A DNA stretch of 64,000 nucleotides from Bacteroidota bacterium (GTDB taxonomy: Bacteria; Bacteroidota; Bacteroidia; Chitinophagales; Chitinophagaceae): positions 209,245 to 273,244 of the forward strand of contig JAEWJK010000009.1 of NCBI GenBank assembly GCA_023386555.1. The letters are read 5' to 3'. This document shows positions 1-8,934 of this stretch, piece by piece. The notes beneath the pieces are model-generated. The model was not told where the DNA came from, did no database searches, and was given only the letters and a program-made list of their open reading frames with translations. Both the position numbers and the translations under genes were made by a program. Position 1 is the stretch's first letter; every line of letters begins with the position of its first letter.

Positions 1-117
1 GTTGAAGATGAATCGGATGTTGAGAACCTTCGTCAATATCCAGCAGATGAAGCTTCATTCGAATTCTGGAAAGTAGAAGAGGAAGACATTTACCAGGAAT
101 ACTTAAAAAAGCAATGA
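1..117 (+). CDS. Antitoxin of a type II toxin-antitoxin pair (3' end only)
   Basis: Frame 1 is open from the first base of the window and stops with TGA at 115-117, leaving 38 residues of an acidic carboxy terminus rich in Glu and Asp (it contains VEDESDVENL and ends in YLKKQ). The stop overlaps the start of the next gene as ATGA, a sign of translational coupling. An acidic protein placed directly before and overlapping a MazF/PemK-like toxin is the usual antitoxin arrangement; the acidic tail would wrap the toxin. The DNA-binding amino terminus lies outside the window, so the antitoxin family cannot be assigned. Confidence 0.6.
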   Translation, partial: VEDESDVENLRQYPADEASFEFWKVEEEDIYQEYLKKQ

Positions 118-440
118 AGACAGGAGATATTGTTTTGATACCATTTCCTTTCTCTGAACTTACGAATGTAAAAGTTCGTCCTGCACTGGTAGTAACTGAA
201 ACGAAAGACAAGTATAAAGATCTAGTACTTTGTGCAATTTCTTCGCAGGTGCCTTCTCAGTTATCATTAAATGAAATTCTTTTGACTCCTGATGCAAATA
301 ATCAACTCAAAGTTCCTTCAGTTCTGAAAGTTGATAGAATATTTACCTTGAAAACTGAAAAGGTGATCGCTATTCTCGGAGGTTTATCAAGAAGTGAAAT
401 TATTAGCTTCAGGATTATATTTAAATCTCTCGTAGATTAA
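114..440 (+). CDS. MazF/PemK-like endoribonuclease toxin
   Basis: The 108-residue protein begins with KTGDIVLIPFPFSE and continues with VRPALVV, the two hallmark strands of the PemK/MazF barrel: G-D-I-V, then R-P-A-L-V. The motif IxSQVP follows near residue 43. The length matches the family. Members cut mRNA at short sequences and are neutralised by the antitoxin encoded immediately upstream, here by a gene overlapping 4 bases. The closing half (a valine/leucine-rich strand and a helix) is also typical. Family assignment is good; cleavage specificity cannot be read from the sequence. Confidence 0.85.
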   Translation: MKTGDIVLIPFPFSELTNVKVRPALVVTETKDKYKDLVLCAISSQVPSQLSLNEILLTPDANNQLKVPSVLKVDRIFTLKTEKVIAILGGLSRSEIISFRIIFKSLVD

Positions 441-467
441 GCATATTATTATTACTGACCAATTTGC

Positions 468-983
468 CTAATCCCTTCCGGCCATCTTATTCTCCGGAAT
501 ATTTATCACACCACATCCATCCACCATCCAACGATTATCTTCTTTCGCAAGTTTCATTGTTATGTTGAAGCCTCCATGTTCCTTTGCTTTCATCACAAAA
601 TAATTATTGGTTGAATCAATTGATGCTATCTCGTATCCATTATCCGGAAAATCCTGTGCATCTACTATCGGGTCAAAATCAAGTCCCATTTCAGGGTCAG
701 CTTTAATAGCATCAAATAATGTTTTGTATTCCTTTTTAAACTTCTTCGTTAGCAAAGGATGTTGCATTATCCAGTTTAGTTGTGTGGTATCAGCATTGCC
801 TTCAAAATGTTTATGCAAAAAGCGGACATAATCATTGATGAACGTGGTTGCAATTGTAAAGTCTGCCTTTTGCTTATTTACATTTATGGTTGATGTTGCA
901 GTATCGTCAATATTGATAGTTTCTTTATCTATTGACTTGCAAGCAAACATGTTTAACATCAGAAGTAGAACAATGTATCTCAT
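468..983 (-). CDS. Hypothetical lipoprotein, possibly DUF3828-like
   Basis: The 171-residue protein starts with a short signal peptide ending in a lipobox (MFAC, Cys at about residue 15), so it is predicted to be lipid-anchored in the cell envelope. The mature part has a helical segment (FINDYVRFLHKHF), then WIMQHPLLTKKFKKEYKTLF and a Trp-containing strand (RWMVDGCGVINIPE). This order loosely recalls the DUF3828 family of small periplasmic proteins, but that is from memory and weak. It lies alone, convergent with the toxin gene upstream; no function is proposed. Confidence 0.65.
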   Translation of the reverse strand: MRYIVLLLMLNMFACKSIDKETINIDDTATSTINVNKQKADFTIATTFINDYVRFLHKHFEGNADTTQLNWIMQHPLLTKKFKKEYKTLFDAIKADPEMGLDFDPIVDAQDFPDNGYEIASIDSTNNYFVMKAKEHGGFNITMKLAKEDNRWMVDGCGVINIPENKMAGRD

Positions 984-1057
984 AATTAGCTAGTCATTTT
1001 GAGAGCCATATAATAGTAATGATATGTGAAGAACTAACGCAAGAAAACTTAAGATTT

Positions 1058-2353
1058 TCACCTAATACCTCCGGGGCTTTTGCCAAATGATAACATCACA
1101 AAAGGATTAATAAACTGCAATAAGCCAAGTACCATCAATGCCTCACCAACAGAACCTTCGTAAGCATCAGGAAAGGGAATGTAACCATTATTAACTATCA
1201 ATCCTGTCAACACTAAAATGGCAGCGATTATATTTTCTTTATAACTACTTAAAACTATTATAGCAATTGCAGCCCATTGAACAAGATAATACCCAAAACG
1301 AAAAGCTGGAGTAAAGAGCTCAACTATTAAGTATAATGCGAACAACAATCCCAGGATCTGTTTATTGGTAAGTTTTCTCTTTCGTGTAATAATCGAAAGC
1401 AAAATTGTGATCAACAGGCTTGCCGAGGCAAAAAAACTGGTATTGGTAATAGTGAATCCTGATTTAAGTAAATAATATTGAGCTGATCTTAAAGAAGCAG
1501 CCGTTAATGGCAATTTATCAGGATATTTCATTGGATAAATACAAGATTGCACACTAAAGTTTGGTTGTTGAATTTGCAGAAAGTTCTTTTTATCGGAGAA
1601 GAGAACATCTTCGGCATATGCTGGCATTGCAGCAACATATTCTTTCCAAAGGTGAAAATGATTGAATACGATTGTATGTGCTAATAAAACTAAACCCAGA
1701 ACAATTCCACCTTTAAATACCTGGAGATTACGTCTGAATAAAAACGGCAAAAAAAGAACGATAAAAAAAGGTTTCAGCCAAACCCCAATCATTATAAGTG
1801 AACCCAAATAGAAATATTTATTCTTAAGTTTACTTTCTAATAAAGCGTATATACCACAAAAAATGAGGGCATAAAAAATATACACTTGTGCTGAGTGAAG
1901 ATGCATATAAAAGTTTCTGCTGAAAACGAAGAATGCTATAAACGCAATGAGGGCAATCATCTTTTGCCGGAAATCCGGAAAGCTCATCAATAATAGCAAT
2001 CCACATACAAACAAAACAGATACCTGTATATAAAACCAGGTATCAGATGCTTTGCAAAAATCCATTTCTGCAAAAACACTGTTCAACCATAATATAGAAG
2101 GAGTAACTGTTACGCCATTTATTTTTTGATAAAGACGTGGAATAGGATGGTAGTATCTTTCAGGATTATCCTGATGTGGCTGCCATTTATCGTAGTAGGG
2201 GTTCTTACCATCAACCATTAACCTTGAACCAACAGTCCGATACAAGAAATCAATCGATGTGGAATTTTCATAGGTATACTGATAGTTCTGCAGGCTGAAG
2301 CTGAAAGCAATGATGTAAACTAAGAAAACAAGAATGTTTCTTTTTGCTGTCAT
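1058..2353 (-). CDS. GT87/DUF2029-type integral membrane glycosyltransferase
   Basis: This is a 431-residue polytopic membrane protein with roughly ten hydrophobic segments. Near the amino terminus, after the first membrane span, it has a loop with YRTVGSRLMVDGKNPYYDKW, matching the G-x-x-P-Y-D/Y signature of the DUF2029/GT87 family. These enzymes are GT-C-fold transferases using polyprenyl-phosphate sugars, best known from actinobacterial mannosyltransferases. Later features include an aromatic extracytoplasmic loop and LKPFF in a helix. No partner gene lies nearby, so the acceptor is unknown. It follows the T9SS protein on the same strand across a gap of about 90 bases. Confidence 0.75.
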   Translation of the reverse strand: MTAKRNILVFLVYIIAFSFSLQNYQYTYENSTSIDFLYRTVGSRLMVDGKNPYYDKWQPHQDNPERYYHPIPRLYQKINGVTVTPSILWLNSVFAEMDFCKASDTWFYIQVSVLFVCGLLLLMSFPDFRQKMIALIAFIAFFVFSRNFYMHLHSAQVYIFYALIFCGIYALLESKLKNKYFYLGSLIMIGVWLKPFFIVLFLPFLFRRNLQVFKGGIVLGLVLLAHTIVFNHFHLWKEYVAAMPAYAEDVLFSDKKNFLQIQQPNFSVQSCIYPMKYPDKLPLTAASLRSAQYYLLKSGFTITNTSFFASASLLITILLSIITRKRKLTNKQILGLLFALYLIVELFTPAFRFGYYLVQWAAIAIIVLSSYKENIIAAILVLTGLIVNNGYIPFPDAYEGSVGEALMVLGLLQFINPFVMLSFGKSPGGIR

Positions 2354-2441
2354 AACACCAATAGCTTCAACTTTAATCAGGGAATATTTTGACTAAAGAT
2401 ATAAAATTGTATCTCTTATGCTGATGTGGTCAATTCAAATT

Positions 2442-5400
2442 TTATTTCCGATGAATCAATACTTTTTCCCTTATCACTTTTGTTGATGTTGTAATAATAA
2501 GAGAATAGATGCCACTAATCAGATTACTTACCGGTAATTGATATTTTGAAGTTATAATAGTTGCATCTGAAGCAAATACTTTAGCTCCTGTTGCGTTCAC
2601 TAAATAAACTCCTTTGATCTTTACCGGTCTTTCAAAACCAATTGTTATTTCTGTTGAAGCAGGATTAGGGAAAATGCTAACTGAATTTTCTTTATTCCAT
2701 TCCAGAAATCTTATTGGAGAATAGGAGAATGTACCATCCAGATCAGTCATCTTTAAACGATAATAAATACGTTCTGAACTAATATCATTATCCTGATAAG
2801 AATATGAGTTAGACGGCCCATTTTCAGCTGCTACAGTACCAATTGTTTTCCAGTTCAAAGCATTAGTACTTCTTTCTATCTCGAACCTGCTAACATTTAC
2901 TTCATTTGCAGTAGCCCATTGAAGTATTGCTGATTTCGCATCATTTTTTATTGCCGTAAAATTCAGCAACTTTAGTGGCATGGTTATATTGGAGCAAAAG
3001 GAATTATTTAGATTAAGTACAAAACCATCACCAATTGAAGGTGTTTTTAAATCAATGCCGAACAGTTTCCCTGGAGTACTGGAAGCATTCGAGAGGTTTG
3101 AGTTTCCTCCGATTAATATATTGTTAGCCGATGCAAACAAATTAGTCGGGTTCACATTGCCACTTGAATTAACTCCACTTTTTCTAAATTGATTAAGTAC
3201 ACCATTCAGATCATAATCCACAACAAAAAATTCATTAGATGTTATAGTATGTACCTGTGATGGACTTCCAACACTTGTAATATCAAACGGCATATTACCA
3301 TTAGAAATTCTTCCCATTACATATAAATTATTGCCTGTGATGGAAATTGCTGATCCGGTTCCGGAAGAGGGGAACCGGCTTCCAACAGTCCATTTATGTA
3401 TTCCCAACGAATCAAATTTCGATAAAGTGTATCCACTTATTAGTTCAGAGTAGAAGTTTCCATTGCTGTGGTAAATTTCGAGCCCATTTGACGATATAGA
3501 ACCATCGGTAGAACCAGTATTGTAAACGTTCCCTTCAGCATCAATTGTTATATCATAAGAAGCTGCACTGCCAAATTGATAGGATGATCTTAAACGATTA
3601 CTCCATTTAAAATTTCCTGATTGGTCATACCGAACGATAAAAGCTTGATAATTGTTAGAAGCTCCAGGCATTAGTTGTTGTTGTATATTGCCTGCATCCA
3701 GCACTTTTAAGGATTGCCTATAGCTTCCTGAAACTACAAGACCTTTATGCTTATCAATAATTACATCGGTCACTTCAAAAAGATATCCTGGTTCCAGGTA
3801 AGCATTCCATTTTAATGCACCATTTGGATGGAGATATAGCGTATAGATTTTTGTATCAGTATTACCTGTGTAATCTCCAAAATTATATAAGGTTTGCAGA
3901 TTGCCGGAATGATAATAGGATAACTTATATCCAAAACTACCCGTTACAGCAATTGCATCATCTGTAATGTATATTTTTTTTGGAGAACCTGCTGCTGTAG
4001 AAATGCCAGTGTATGATAAAGCCTGGTTATACAAAATAGAATGCCATACAGGTATTCCATTTGAATTTAGTTTCAATATAAATGAAACATATTTGGGAAC
4101 AGAAAGATCTGAAGCCTGGGTATAAAATCGAATAGAATCTAAACCATTCCTTAAGTATAAATAATCACTTGAAAGAATTGATCCTAATAGATAAATATTC
4201 CCATTAGCATCACCTTGCACATCTACAATGTCGCCATTGGCTTTAATATAGTTTACCCATTTTAAAATTCCACTGCTAGTATAGCAACCAACATAAGACG
4301 GATTAAACCCTGTAAATTTTTTAGCTAATCCATACTTAGATTTTACAGCAGAATTATTAAGTGTTTTTGCTATTACAAAATATCCTCCATTTGGTAAAGC
4401 TGCCATGTTTTTATAAGCATGACCATTTGCAGCAATTGAATCTAATTTGAATGCATAACAACTATCATTTATAGAACTGTTATATACGTATATAGCATTC
4501 ATTGAAGCTATATCCATACATCCATTTGCACTGGTGGCAGTAAGCTTTACATTTTTAATTCCTGTAGCAGAATAGATTATTTGTGGATTGAAAAGCGAAG
4601 AGGTGGTACTAGAAGCATCGCTTGTAAATTGCCAGAGTAAAGTGCTAAACTCCTGGCTTTTTTGGCCAAACTCAACTACTTCTCCAATTTCCGCATTTAC
4701 TTTATTAGCTTCAAATAATGATTTCGTTTTTTCTACGATGAAAAACAATTTATTAGGGAAGATAATAGTCTGGCTGCTTCCGGTTTGTTTGGCTGTGATT
4801 GTATAATTTCCTGATCTTGTAATCGCAGATGTTGGGAAAGTGATTGTACCACCATTTCCCATGGCAACACCGTAAGTGGTATTCAAAGAATCTATCATCC
4901 TGTATTCCACATTCGTTTGTGTATTTTGAATGGTAATGATTACTGATTCTGATTTGCAGAGAATCGCTTTTGAAACACTGACAGGCAAATTGTTATTTGG
5001 TGGAGCAAGGTAGGTGAAGCCAGACATGGATGCATATCCTGCTGGTGTACTAACATACACAGAACCTGTAGCACCTGTACCTACTACCGCATTGATTTGT
5101 GTGTTTGAAATCACGGAGAATGATGCTGCATTTATTCCGCCAAACCTTACTGTATTTGCTCCTGTAAAATTCAGTCCGTTGATGGTAACTGTAGTTCCGG
5201 TTCCTGCTGAAGTTGGTGTGAACGAATTGATAATCACGGGAGGGTTAAAGTAAATATATTGTATAGTTGAATCTGAGTAAGCCCCGTTTGTTACAACTAA
5301 CTTGATCGTATCCTTAAGTTTAAAAATATGGTGGGTATAAACAGGATTCACAGCGTTACTAAAAAGTGTATCGTTCTTATACCATGCATGCTGATAATAC

Positions 5401-6521
5401 CTCTTAGAAAAACTGACCAATTTAACGGTATTGGTAAGATGTAAACTAACCGTATCAATTTTGAATGCAGCTTTCGGAAATAAAGGTGTAACCGTAGCAT
5501 TTGTATTTATCTCTAAAAAACCATGACCTCCACCGGCCCAGAATTGATCATTTGACGCAAAGAAAAGATCATTATGCGTGTAGCCAAGGTAACTATAGTT
5601 GTTATCTCTGATCATTGGCTGCCATATTCTTCCGGAATCAGTTGTTTTGTAAACATCAAATCCATAAAGTGCATAACCTGTACTGTCATTTACAAATTTC
5701 ATTTTATTCGTTCCGAATGATCCTGCATCAGGATCATTTTGCATCGTCCAACTCGAGCCACTGTTACTGGTATAGTATACTTCACCTACATTATTACGGT
5801 AGATATTGATCCAACCTTTTGTAGCCGTTAAAAAATTAAAAGAATTTAATTCTGCATTTGTAAGACTTGGCAAATTCACCACGCTCCAGTGAGTTCCATT
5901 TGTTGTTCTTAGCAGTTTACTTGCATTGTATTTAGAACTGGAAGCATAGACGATGTTATTATTTATAGCTCCTAATTGATCAAAAAAACTGTTAGGATCT
6001 GTTCTAATGATACTCCATGTCTGGCCTTTGTTTGTAGTTTTCAGAATTCTATCAGCATCAACAGCATAACCAATATTGTTGTTTTCGGGGAATATCATAT
6101 CAGTTATTCCTGTATTGATCACAAAAGGATCATGTCGGGAATGTAAAACGAGCGTATATGAAGCACCGGCATCGGTCGAATATAAAATAGAGGGAACAAG
6201 GCCGTAATCGCCATATACAATTAAAGTGTCCTGATGAAACGCCTTTACACCATTTATCCCAAAACCAAAAGTCAGGTTAACGCTATGACCATTGTAATTT
6301 ACATTAGAAAAGGTGATGTATTTCTTTGTAAAAGTTCTCCCCGAGTCGGTTGTAAATCCTATTGCATTAGCAAATGCTACATATCCAGAAGAGTTGGTAT
6401 AAAAGCTTATTTTATGAATGTGACTTGCAGCGTTATTGTCCACATATATTTGTCTCATTTGTGCTGAAGCAGAAAAACTACAAATAACGACTAGAATGAG
6501 GATTGAAAAGTAACTTTTCAT
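2442..6521 (-). CDS. Large secreted protein with YCF48-like, PKD and IPT/TIG domains and a T9SS type A sorting tail
   Basis: The 1359-residue protein has a signal peptide (cleavage after SASAQ, about residue 20). Residues 25-340 carry repeated strands of the kind TTDSGRTF, STDAGASY, TTNKGQTW and TTDSGRIW, typical of BNR/YCF48-like beta propellers. A PKD-like segment follows (340-430), then an IPT/TIG domain (about 430-505, INSFTPTSAGTGTTVTING), a second PKD-like stretch (600-680) and a second propeller with strands such as DANGNIYLLGS (690-1170). An FnIII-like region (1185-1275) leads to the closing 80 residues, starting at SIFPNPAS, which match the T9SS type A sorting domain. It is therefore exported through the outer membrane and probably surface-bound. 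No enzymatic motif is seen. Confidence 0.9.
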   Translation of the reverse strand: MKSYFSILILVVICSFSASAQMRQIYVDNNAASHIHKISFYTNSSGYVAFANAIGFTTDSGRTFTKKYITFSNVNYNGHSVNLTFGFGINGVKAFHQDTLIVYGDYGLVPSILYSTDAGASYTLVLHSRHDPFVINTGITDMIFPENNNIGYAVDADRILKTTNKGQTWSIIRTDPNSFFDQLGAINNNIVYASSSKYNASKLLRTTNGTHWSVVNLPSLTNAELNSFNFLTATKGWINIYRNNVGEVYYTSNSGSSWTMQNDPDAGSFGTNKMKFVNDSTGYALYGFDVYKTTDSGRIWQPMIRDNNYSYLGYTHNDLFFASNDQFWAGGGHGFLEINTNATVTPLFPKAAFKIDTVSLHLTNTVKLVSFSKRYYQHAWYKNDTLFSNAVNPVYTHHIFKLKDTIKLVVTNGAYSDSTIQYIYFNPPVIINSFTPTSAGTGTTVTINGLNFTGANTVRFGGINAASFSVISNTQINAVVGTGATGSVYVSTPAGYASMSGFTYLAPPNNNLPVSVSKAILCKSESVIITIQNTQTNVEYRMIDSLNTTYGVAMGNGGTITFPTSAITRSGNYTITAKQTGSSQTIIFPNKLFFIVEKTKSLFEANKVNAEIGEVVEFGQKSQEFSTLLWQFTSDASSTTSSLFNPQIIYSATGIKNVKLTATSANGCMDIASMNAIYVYNSSINDSCYAFKLDSIAANGHAYKNMAALPNGGYFVIAKTLNNSAVKSKYGLAKKFTGFNPSYVGCYTSSGILKWVNYIKANGDIVDVQGDANGNIYLLGSILSSDYLYLRNGLDSIRFYTQASDLSVPKYVSFILKLNSNGIPVWHSILYNQALSYTGISTAAGSPKKIYITDDAIAVTGSFGYKLSYYHSGNLQTLYNFGDYTGNTDTKIYTLYLHPNGALKWNAYLEPGYLFEVTDVIIDKHKGLVVSGSYRQSLKVLDAGNIQQQLMPGASNNYQAFIVRYDQSGNFKWSNRLRSSYQFGSAASYDITIDAEGNVYNTGSTDGSISSNGLEIYHSNGNFYSELISGYTLSKFDSLGIHKWTVGSRFPSSGTGSAISITGNNLYVMGRISNGNMPFDITSVGSPSQVHTITSNEFFVVDYDLNGVLNQFRKSGVNSSGNVNPTNLFASANNILIGGNSNLSNASSTPGKLFGIDLKTPSIGDGFVLNLNNSFCSNITMPLKLLNFTAIKNDAKSAILQWATANEVNVSRFEIERSTNALNWKTIGTVAAENGPSNSYSYQDNDISSERIYYRLKMTDLDGTFSYSPIRFLEWNKENSVSIFPNPASTEITIGFERPVKIKGVYLVNATGAKVFASDATIITSKYQLPVSNLISGIYSLIITTSTKVIREKVLIHRK

Positions 6522-6780
6522 GACAGGTTAAAACTCGAAGATAATCTCCATTTACTTCAACTGAAGCCTATCGAAATATTTTCTTTTATGATATCTATTA
6601 TATCATTTATTATAAAAAGTTAGACATTTGCGACTTGGAAATCTGTTCAGAAAGTCTATTAAATAGGTTTTTAGGATGGGGAAATGTGGAAATCCTTGAT
6701 TTTGCCGCTAATTTTATTAAGTTTTCTACAAAATTTCAAATTATTTGAAGTCTTGTTTTCATTTTTTAGTTGCAAACTAA

Positions 6781-6788
6781 TATCTTTG
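6781..6788 (+). promoter_or_regulatory. Bacteroidota -7 promoter box upstream of infA
   Basis: TATCTTTG matches the TAnnTTTG -7 consensus of the primary sigma factor in Bacteroidota and ends 17 bases before the infA start. The best TTG for a -33 element (6753-6755) is 25 bases upstream, somewhat long, so only the -7 box is well supported. The 283-base gap upstream (6522-6804) also has an A+T-rich palindrome around 6587-6605 (ATGATAT facing ATATCAT) and no visible gene. Confidence 0.6.
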
Positions 6789-6804
6789 CAGCCCGAAAAA
6801 TCAT

Positions 6805-7023
6805 ATGTCGAAACAACCGCTGATCAAACAGGATGGAGTTATTTTGGAAGCATTGAGTAATGCTATGTTCAGGGTGAAGTTAGAAAACGGTCATGAAATT
6901 TTGGCTACGATCTCCGGAAAAATGAGGATGCACTACATCCGAATTCTTCCTGGTGACAAAGTAGGGGTGGAAATGAGTCCTTACGATTTATCAAGAGGAA
7001 GAATCATTTTCCGTTATAAATAA
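6805..7023 (+). CDS. infA: Translation initiation factor IF-1
   Basis: The 72-residue protein has the standard IF-1 length and OB-fold sequence: KQPLIKQDGVILEALSNAMFRVKLENGHEILATISGKMR with RILPGDKVGVEMSPYDLSRGRIIFRYK at the end. It binds the ribosomal A site during initiation and works with IF-2 and IF-3. It is the first gene of the ribosomal cluster here and is followed 23 bases later by rpmJ. In most relatives secY and map come immediately before it; here a T9SS cargo gene on the other strand lies upstream, so the transcription unit starts at infA. Confidence 0.97.
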   Translation: MSKQPLIKQDGVILEALSNAMFRVKLENGHEILATISGKMRMHYIRILPGDKVGVEMSPYDLSRGRIIFRYK

Positions 7024-7046
7024 TAACAAAGCGAAAATCTATAAAG

Positions 7047-7163
7047 ATGAAAGTTAGAGCATCCATTAAAAAACGCAGTGCTGATTGCAAGATCGTTAAG
7101 CGTGGCGGTAAACTTTATGTAATCAACAAGAAGAATCCTCGTTTTAAACAAAGACAAGGATAA
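7047..7163 (+). CDS. rpmJ: 50S ribosomal protein L36, zinc-free form
   Basis: This 38-codon open reading frame begins KVRASIKKRSADCKIVKRGG and ends in RFKQRQG, the invariant tail of L36. The usual four zinc ligands (three Cys and one His) are reduced to a single Cys, so this is the C-minus (zinc-independent) version. Its place between infA and rpsM is the standard one. L36 binds 23S rRNA near the base of the L7/L12 stalk. The gene is short and easily missed, but both sequence and position are diagnostic. Confidence 0.95.
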   Translation: MKVRASIKKRSADCKIVKRGGKLYVINKKNPRFKQRQG

Positions 7164-7191
7164 TTCAACATTCAACATTCAAAACATCAAT
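7164..7191 (+). repeat. Degenerate heptad tract between rpmJ and rpsM
   Basis: Starting at the base after the rpmJ stop, TTCAACA occurs twice in succession (7164-7177), then TTCAAAA and CATCAAT, giving a period of exactly 7. It fills most of the 34-base spacer before rpsM. Similar 7-bp periodic tracts occupy the other spacers of this operon. Confidence 0.75.
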
Positions 7192-7197
7192 TAGAAT

Positions 7198-7578
7198 ATG
7201 GCTCGTATTGCCGGTATAGACTTACCAAAGAATAAAAGAGGCGAAATCGGACTTACCTATATTTTCGGTATAGGTCGTACCACAGCTCAATATATCCTTG
7301 ACAAATCAGGGATCAATTATGACAAGAAAGTGCATGAGTGGAATGATGATGAGCTGGCTTCTATCCGTAATATCATCACCAATGAATTTAAAGTTGAGGG
7401 TGCATTACGTTCTGAAACTCAAATGAGCATCAAGCGTTTATTAGATATCGCTTGTTATCGTGGTCTTCGTCATCGTAAAGGGTTACCTGTACGTGGACAA
7501 AGAACAAGAACAAACAGCCGTACAAGAAAAGGTAAGCGTAAAACGGTTGCCGGTAAGAAAAAAGTAGCTAAGAAGTAA
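7198..7578 (+). CDS. rpsM: 30S ribosomal protein S13
   Basis: The 126-residue protein starts ARIAGIDLPKNKRGEIGLTY and has the core GIGRTTA and the basic closing region RGLRHRKGLPVRGQRTRTNSRTRKG, all S13 hallmarks. S13 sits in the head of the small subunit and contacts the P-site tRNA and the L5 bridge. The tail ends in a Lys-rich extension typical of Bacteroidota. It follows rpmJ by 34 bases and precedes rpsK by an unusually long 121-base spacer. Confidence 0.98.
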   Translation: MARIAGIDLPKNKRGEIGLTYIFGIGRTTAQYILDKSGINYDKKVHEWNDDELASIRNIITNEFKVEGALRSETQMSIKRLLDIACYRGLRHRKGLPVRGQRTRTNSRTRKGKRKTVAGKKKVAKK

Positions 7579-7584
7579 TAAATC

Positions 7585-7658
7585 CTTTCAGCTCTCAGCA
7601 TTCGCTTGGAGCTGTTTGGTTTATATAAATGTCACCGGATGTCGGGCTTACAAGCCGA
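7585..7658 (+). promoter_or_regulatory. Structured leader between rpsM and rpsK
   Basis: The spacer ahead of rpsK holds a heptad stretch (CTTTCAG, CTCTCAG from 7585), an inverted pair CAGCTC/GAGCTG spanning about 7589-7614, and a compact hairpin at 7642-7658 (TCGG and CTT pairing with AAG and CCGA, one bulged G). Ribosomal operons often carry autoregulatory RNA at such positions, but no known leader family is recognised here, so the role is inference only. Confidence 0.35.
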
Positions 7659-7699
7659 TGGAGGGACAATATTTTAGAAGACCACCTCAAAAAAGAACA

Positions 7700-8110
7700 A
7701 TGGCTAAAGTACAAAAAGCACAGAACAGCGCTAAAGCTGCTGCTAAAAAAAGGATCGTAAAAGTTGATGCATATGGCGATGCTCATATCAATGCAACTTT
7801 CAACAATGTTATTATCAGTTTAACTAACAAGCAAGGACAAGTTATCAGCTGGTCTTCTGCTGGTAAAATGGGTTTTAAAGGTTCTAAGAAAAATACTCCA
7901 TATGCTGCTCAGATGGCAGCTGCAGATTGTGCAAGAGTTGCAGTTGATGCAGGTGTGAAAAGAGTAGATGTATATGTAAAAGGTCCTGGAGCTGGTCGTG
8001 AAAGTGCAATCCGTGGATTAGCACAGAACGGTATTGAAGTTACCATGATCAAGGATATCACTCCATTGCCACACAATGGTTGCCGTCCTCCAAAGAAAAG
8101 AAGAGTTTAA
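7700..8110 (+). CDS. rpsK: 30S ribosomal protein S11
   Basis: I place the start at the ATG at 7700, giving AKVQKAQNSAKAAAKKRIVK and a 136-residue protein of normal S11 length; an in-frame upstream start at 7616 would add 28 residues unrelated to S11. The core AHINATFNNVIISLTNKQGQ, then GAGRESAIRGL and the terminal PHNGCRPPKKRRV, are diagnostic. S11 lies in the platform next to S18 and the E-site mRNA. It is separated from rpsD by 180 bases of repeat-like spacer. Confidence 0.97.
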   Translation: MAKVQKAQNSAKAAAKKRIVKVDAYGDAHINATFNNVIISLTNKQGQVISWSSAGKMGFKGSKKNTPYAAQMAAADCARVAVDAGVKRVDVYVKGPGAGRESAIRGLAQNGIEVTMIKDITPLPHNGCRPPKKRRV

Positions 8111-8114
8111 TTGA

Positions 8115-8189
8115 ATGTCTGATTTGTTGATCTCTGATCGCTGATTTACCTCACATCAGACATCCTAAAATCCGACATCAGACATAGTT
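8115..8189 (+). repeat. Heptad tract with inverted arms between rpsK and rpsD
   Basis: The first half repeats a TCTGA-like word at about 7-base steps (TTGTTGA, TCTCTGA, TCGCTGA at 8124-8144). The second half repeats CATCAGA-like words (8154 and 8176). ATGTCTGAT at 8115-8123 is the exact reverse complement of ATCAGACAT at 8155-8163 and again at 8177-8185, so the transcript could fold into either of two stems. The rest of the spacer (8190-8290) is A+T-rich with no gene. Confidence 0.65.
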
Positions 8190-8290
8190 AGCCACAGGCT
8201 TTCATTTATTAACAGGGAGTTCCATTAATTTTTTACGATTTTTTACCGATGGACACTCCGATACAAAAAAAATCGAAATGAAACACAATT

Positions 8291-8896
8291 ATGGCACGTT
8301 ACACTGGTCCAAAGACCAAAATTTCCCGCATTTTCGGTGAGCCTATCTTAGGCAATGGAAAGTATCTTAACAAGAATAGCAATCCTCCAGGTCAACATGG
8401 TGCTTCTAAGAAGCGTAAGACCTTAGGAGAATATGCTCTTCAGTTAAAGGAAAAACAAAAAGCTAAATACACTTACGGTGTTTTAGAACGTCAATTCCGC
8501 AACACATTTGAAGAAGCTTCAAGAATGAAAGGTGTTACCGGTGAAAATTTGATCAAGCTGTTAGAAGCAAGATTAGACAACACTGTTTTCCGTATGGGAA
8601 TTGCTCCTTCACGTCCTGCAGCTCGTCAATTGGTTTCTCACAAACACATCACTGTTAATGGTGAAGTATTGAATATCCCTTCTTACACATGTAAACCAGG
8701 TGATATCATTGCTCTTAAGCCTAAGAGTAACGATAACTCAGCTGTTACAAGCCAGATCCGTGGAAAGAATCCAAAATTTGGTTGGATAGATTTCAACGAA
8801 ACTGAGAAGAAAGGTACATTCATTACAATGCCTGAAAGAGAAAGCGTTCCTGAGAACATTAAGGAGCAGCTGATCGTGGAATTGTATTCTAAGTAA
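8291..8896 (+). CDS. rpsD: 30S ribosomal protein S4, zinc-free form
   Basis: The 201-residue protein starts ARYTGPKTKISRIFGEPILG and contains the S4 RNA-binding domain (LLEARLDNTVFRMGIAPSRPAARQLVSHKHITVNG, about residues 90-125), with the usual tail REXVPENIKEQLIVELYSK. The amino-terminal Cys cluster of zinc-type S4 is absent. S4 nucleates assembly of the small subunit body and in many bacteria represses this operon. It sits between rpsK and rpoA as in most bacteria. Confidence 0.98.
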   Translation: MARYTGPKTKISRIFGEPILGNGKYLNKNSNPPGQHGASKKRKTLGEYALQLKEKQKAKYTYGVLERQFRNTFEEASRMKGVTGENLIKLLEARLDNTVFRMGIAPSRPAARQLVSHKHITVNGEVLNIPSYTCKPGDIIALKPKSNDNSAVTSQIRGKNPKFGWIDFNETEKKGTFITMPERESVPENIKEQLIVELYSK

Positions 8897-8931
8897 TAGT
8901 GGATAGCTGGTAGTTGATTGTTCATAGTTGT
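8897..8931 (+). repeat. Perfect-period heptad tract between rpsD and rpoA
   Basis: Five consecutive 7-bp units begin at the base after the rpsD stop, the first three being TAG-led (TAGTGGA, TAGCTGG, TAGTTGA) and the fifth TAGTTGT. On the other strand the units read CAACTAT or similar, the same word family found at the start of tilS (62424) and before rplQ (10141). Confidence 0.8.
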
Positions 8932-8934
8932 TCC

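Noticed and set aside
7616..7699. A longer S11 starting at 7616
   Set aside because: The extra 28 residues do not resemble S11 and lie over the structured leader; the ATG at 7700 matches the family start.
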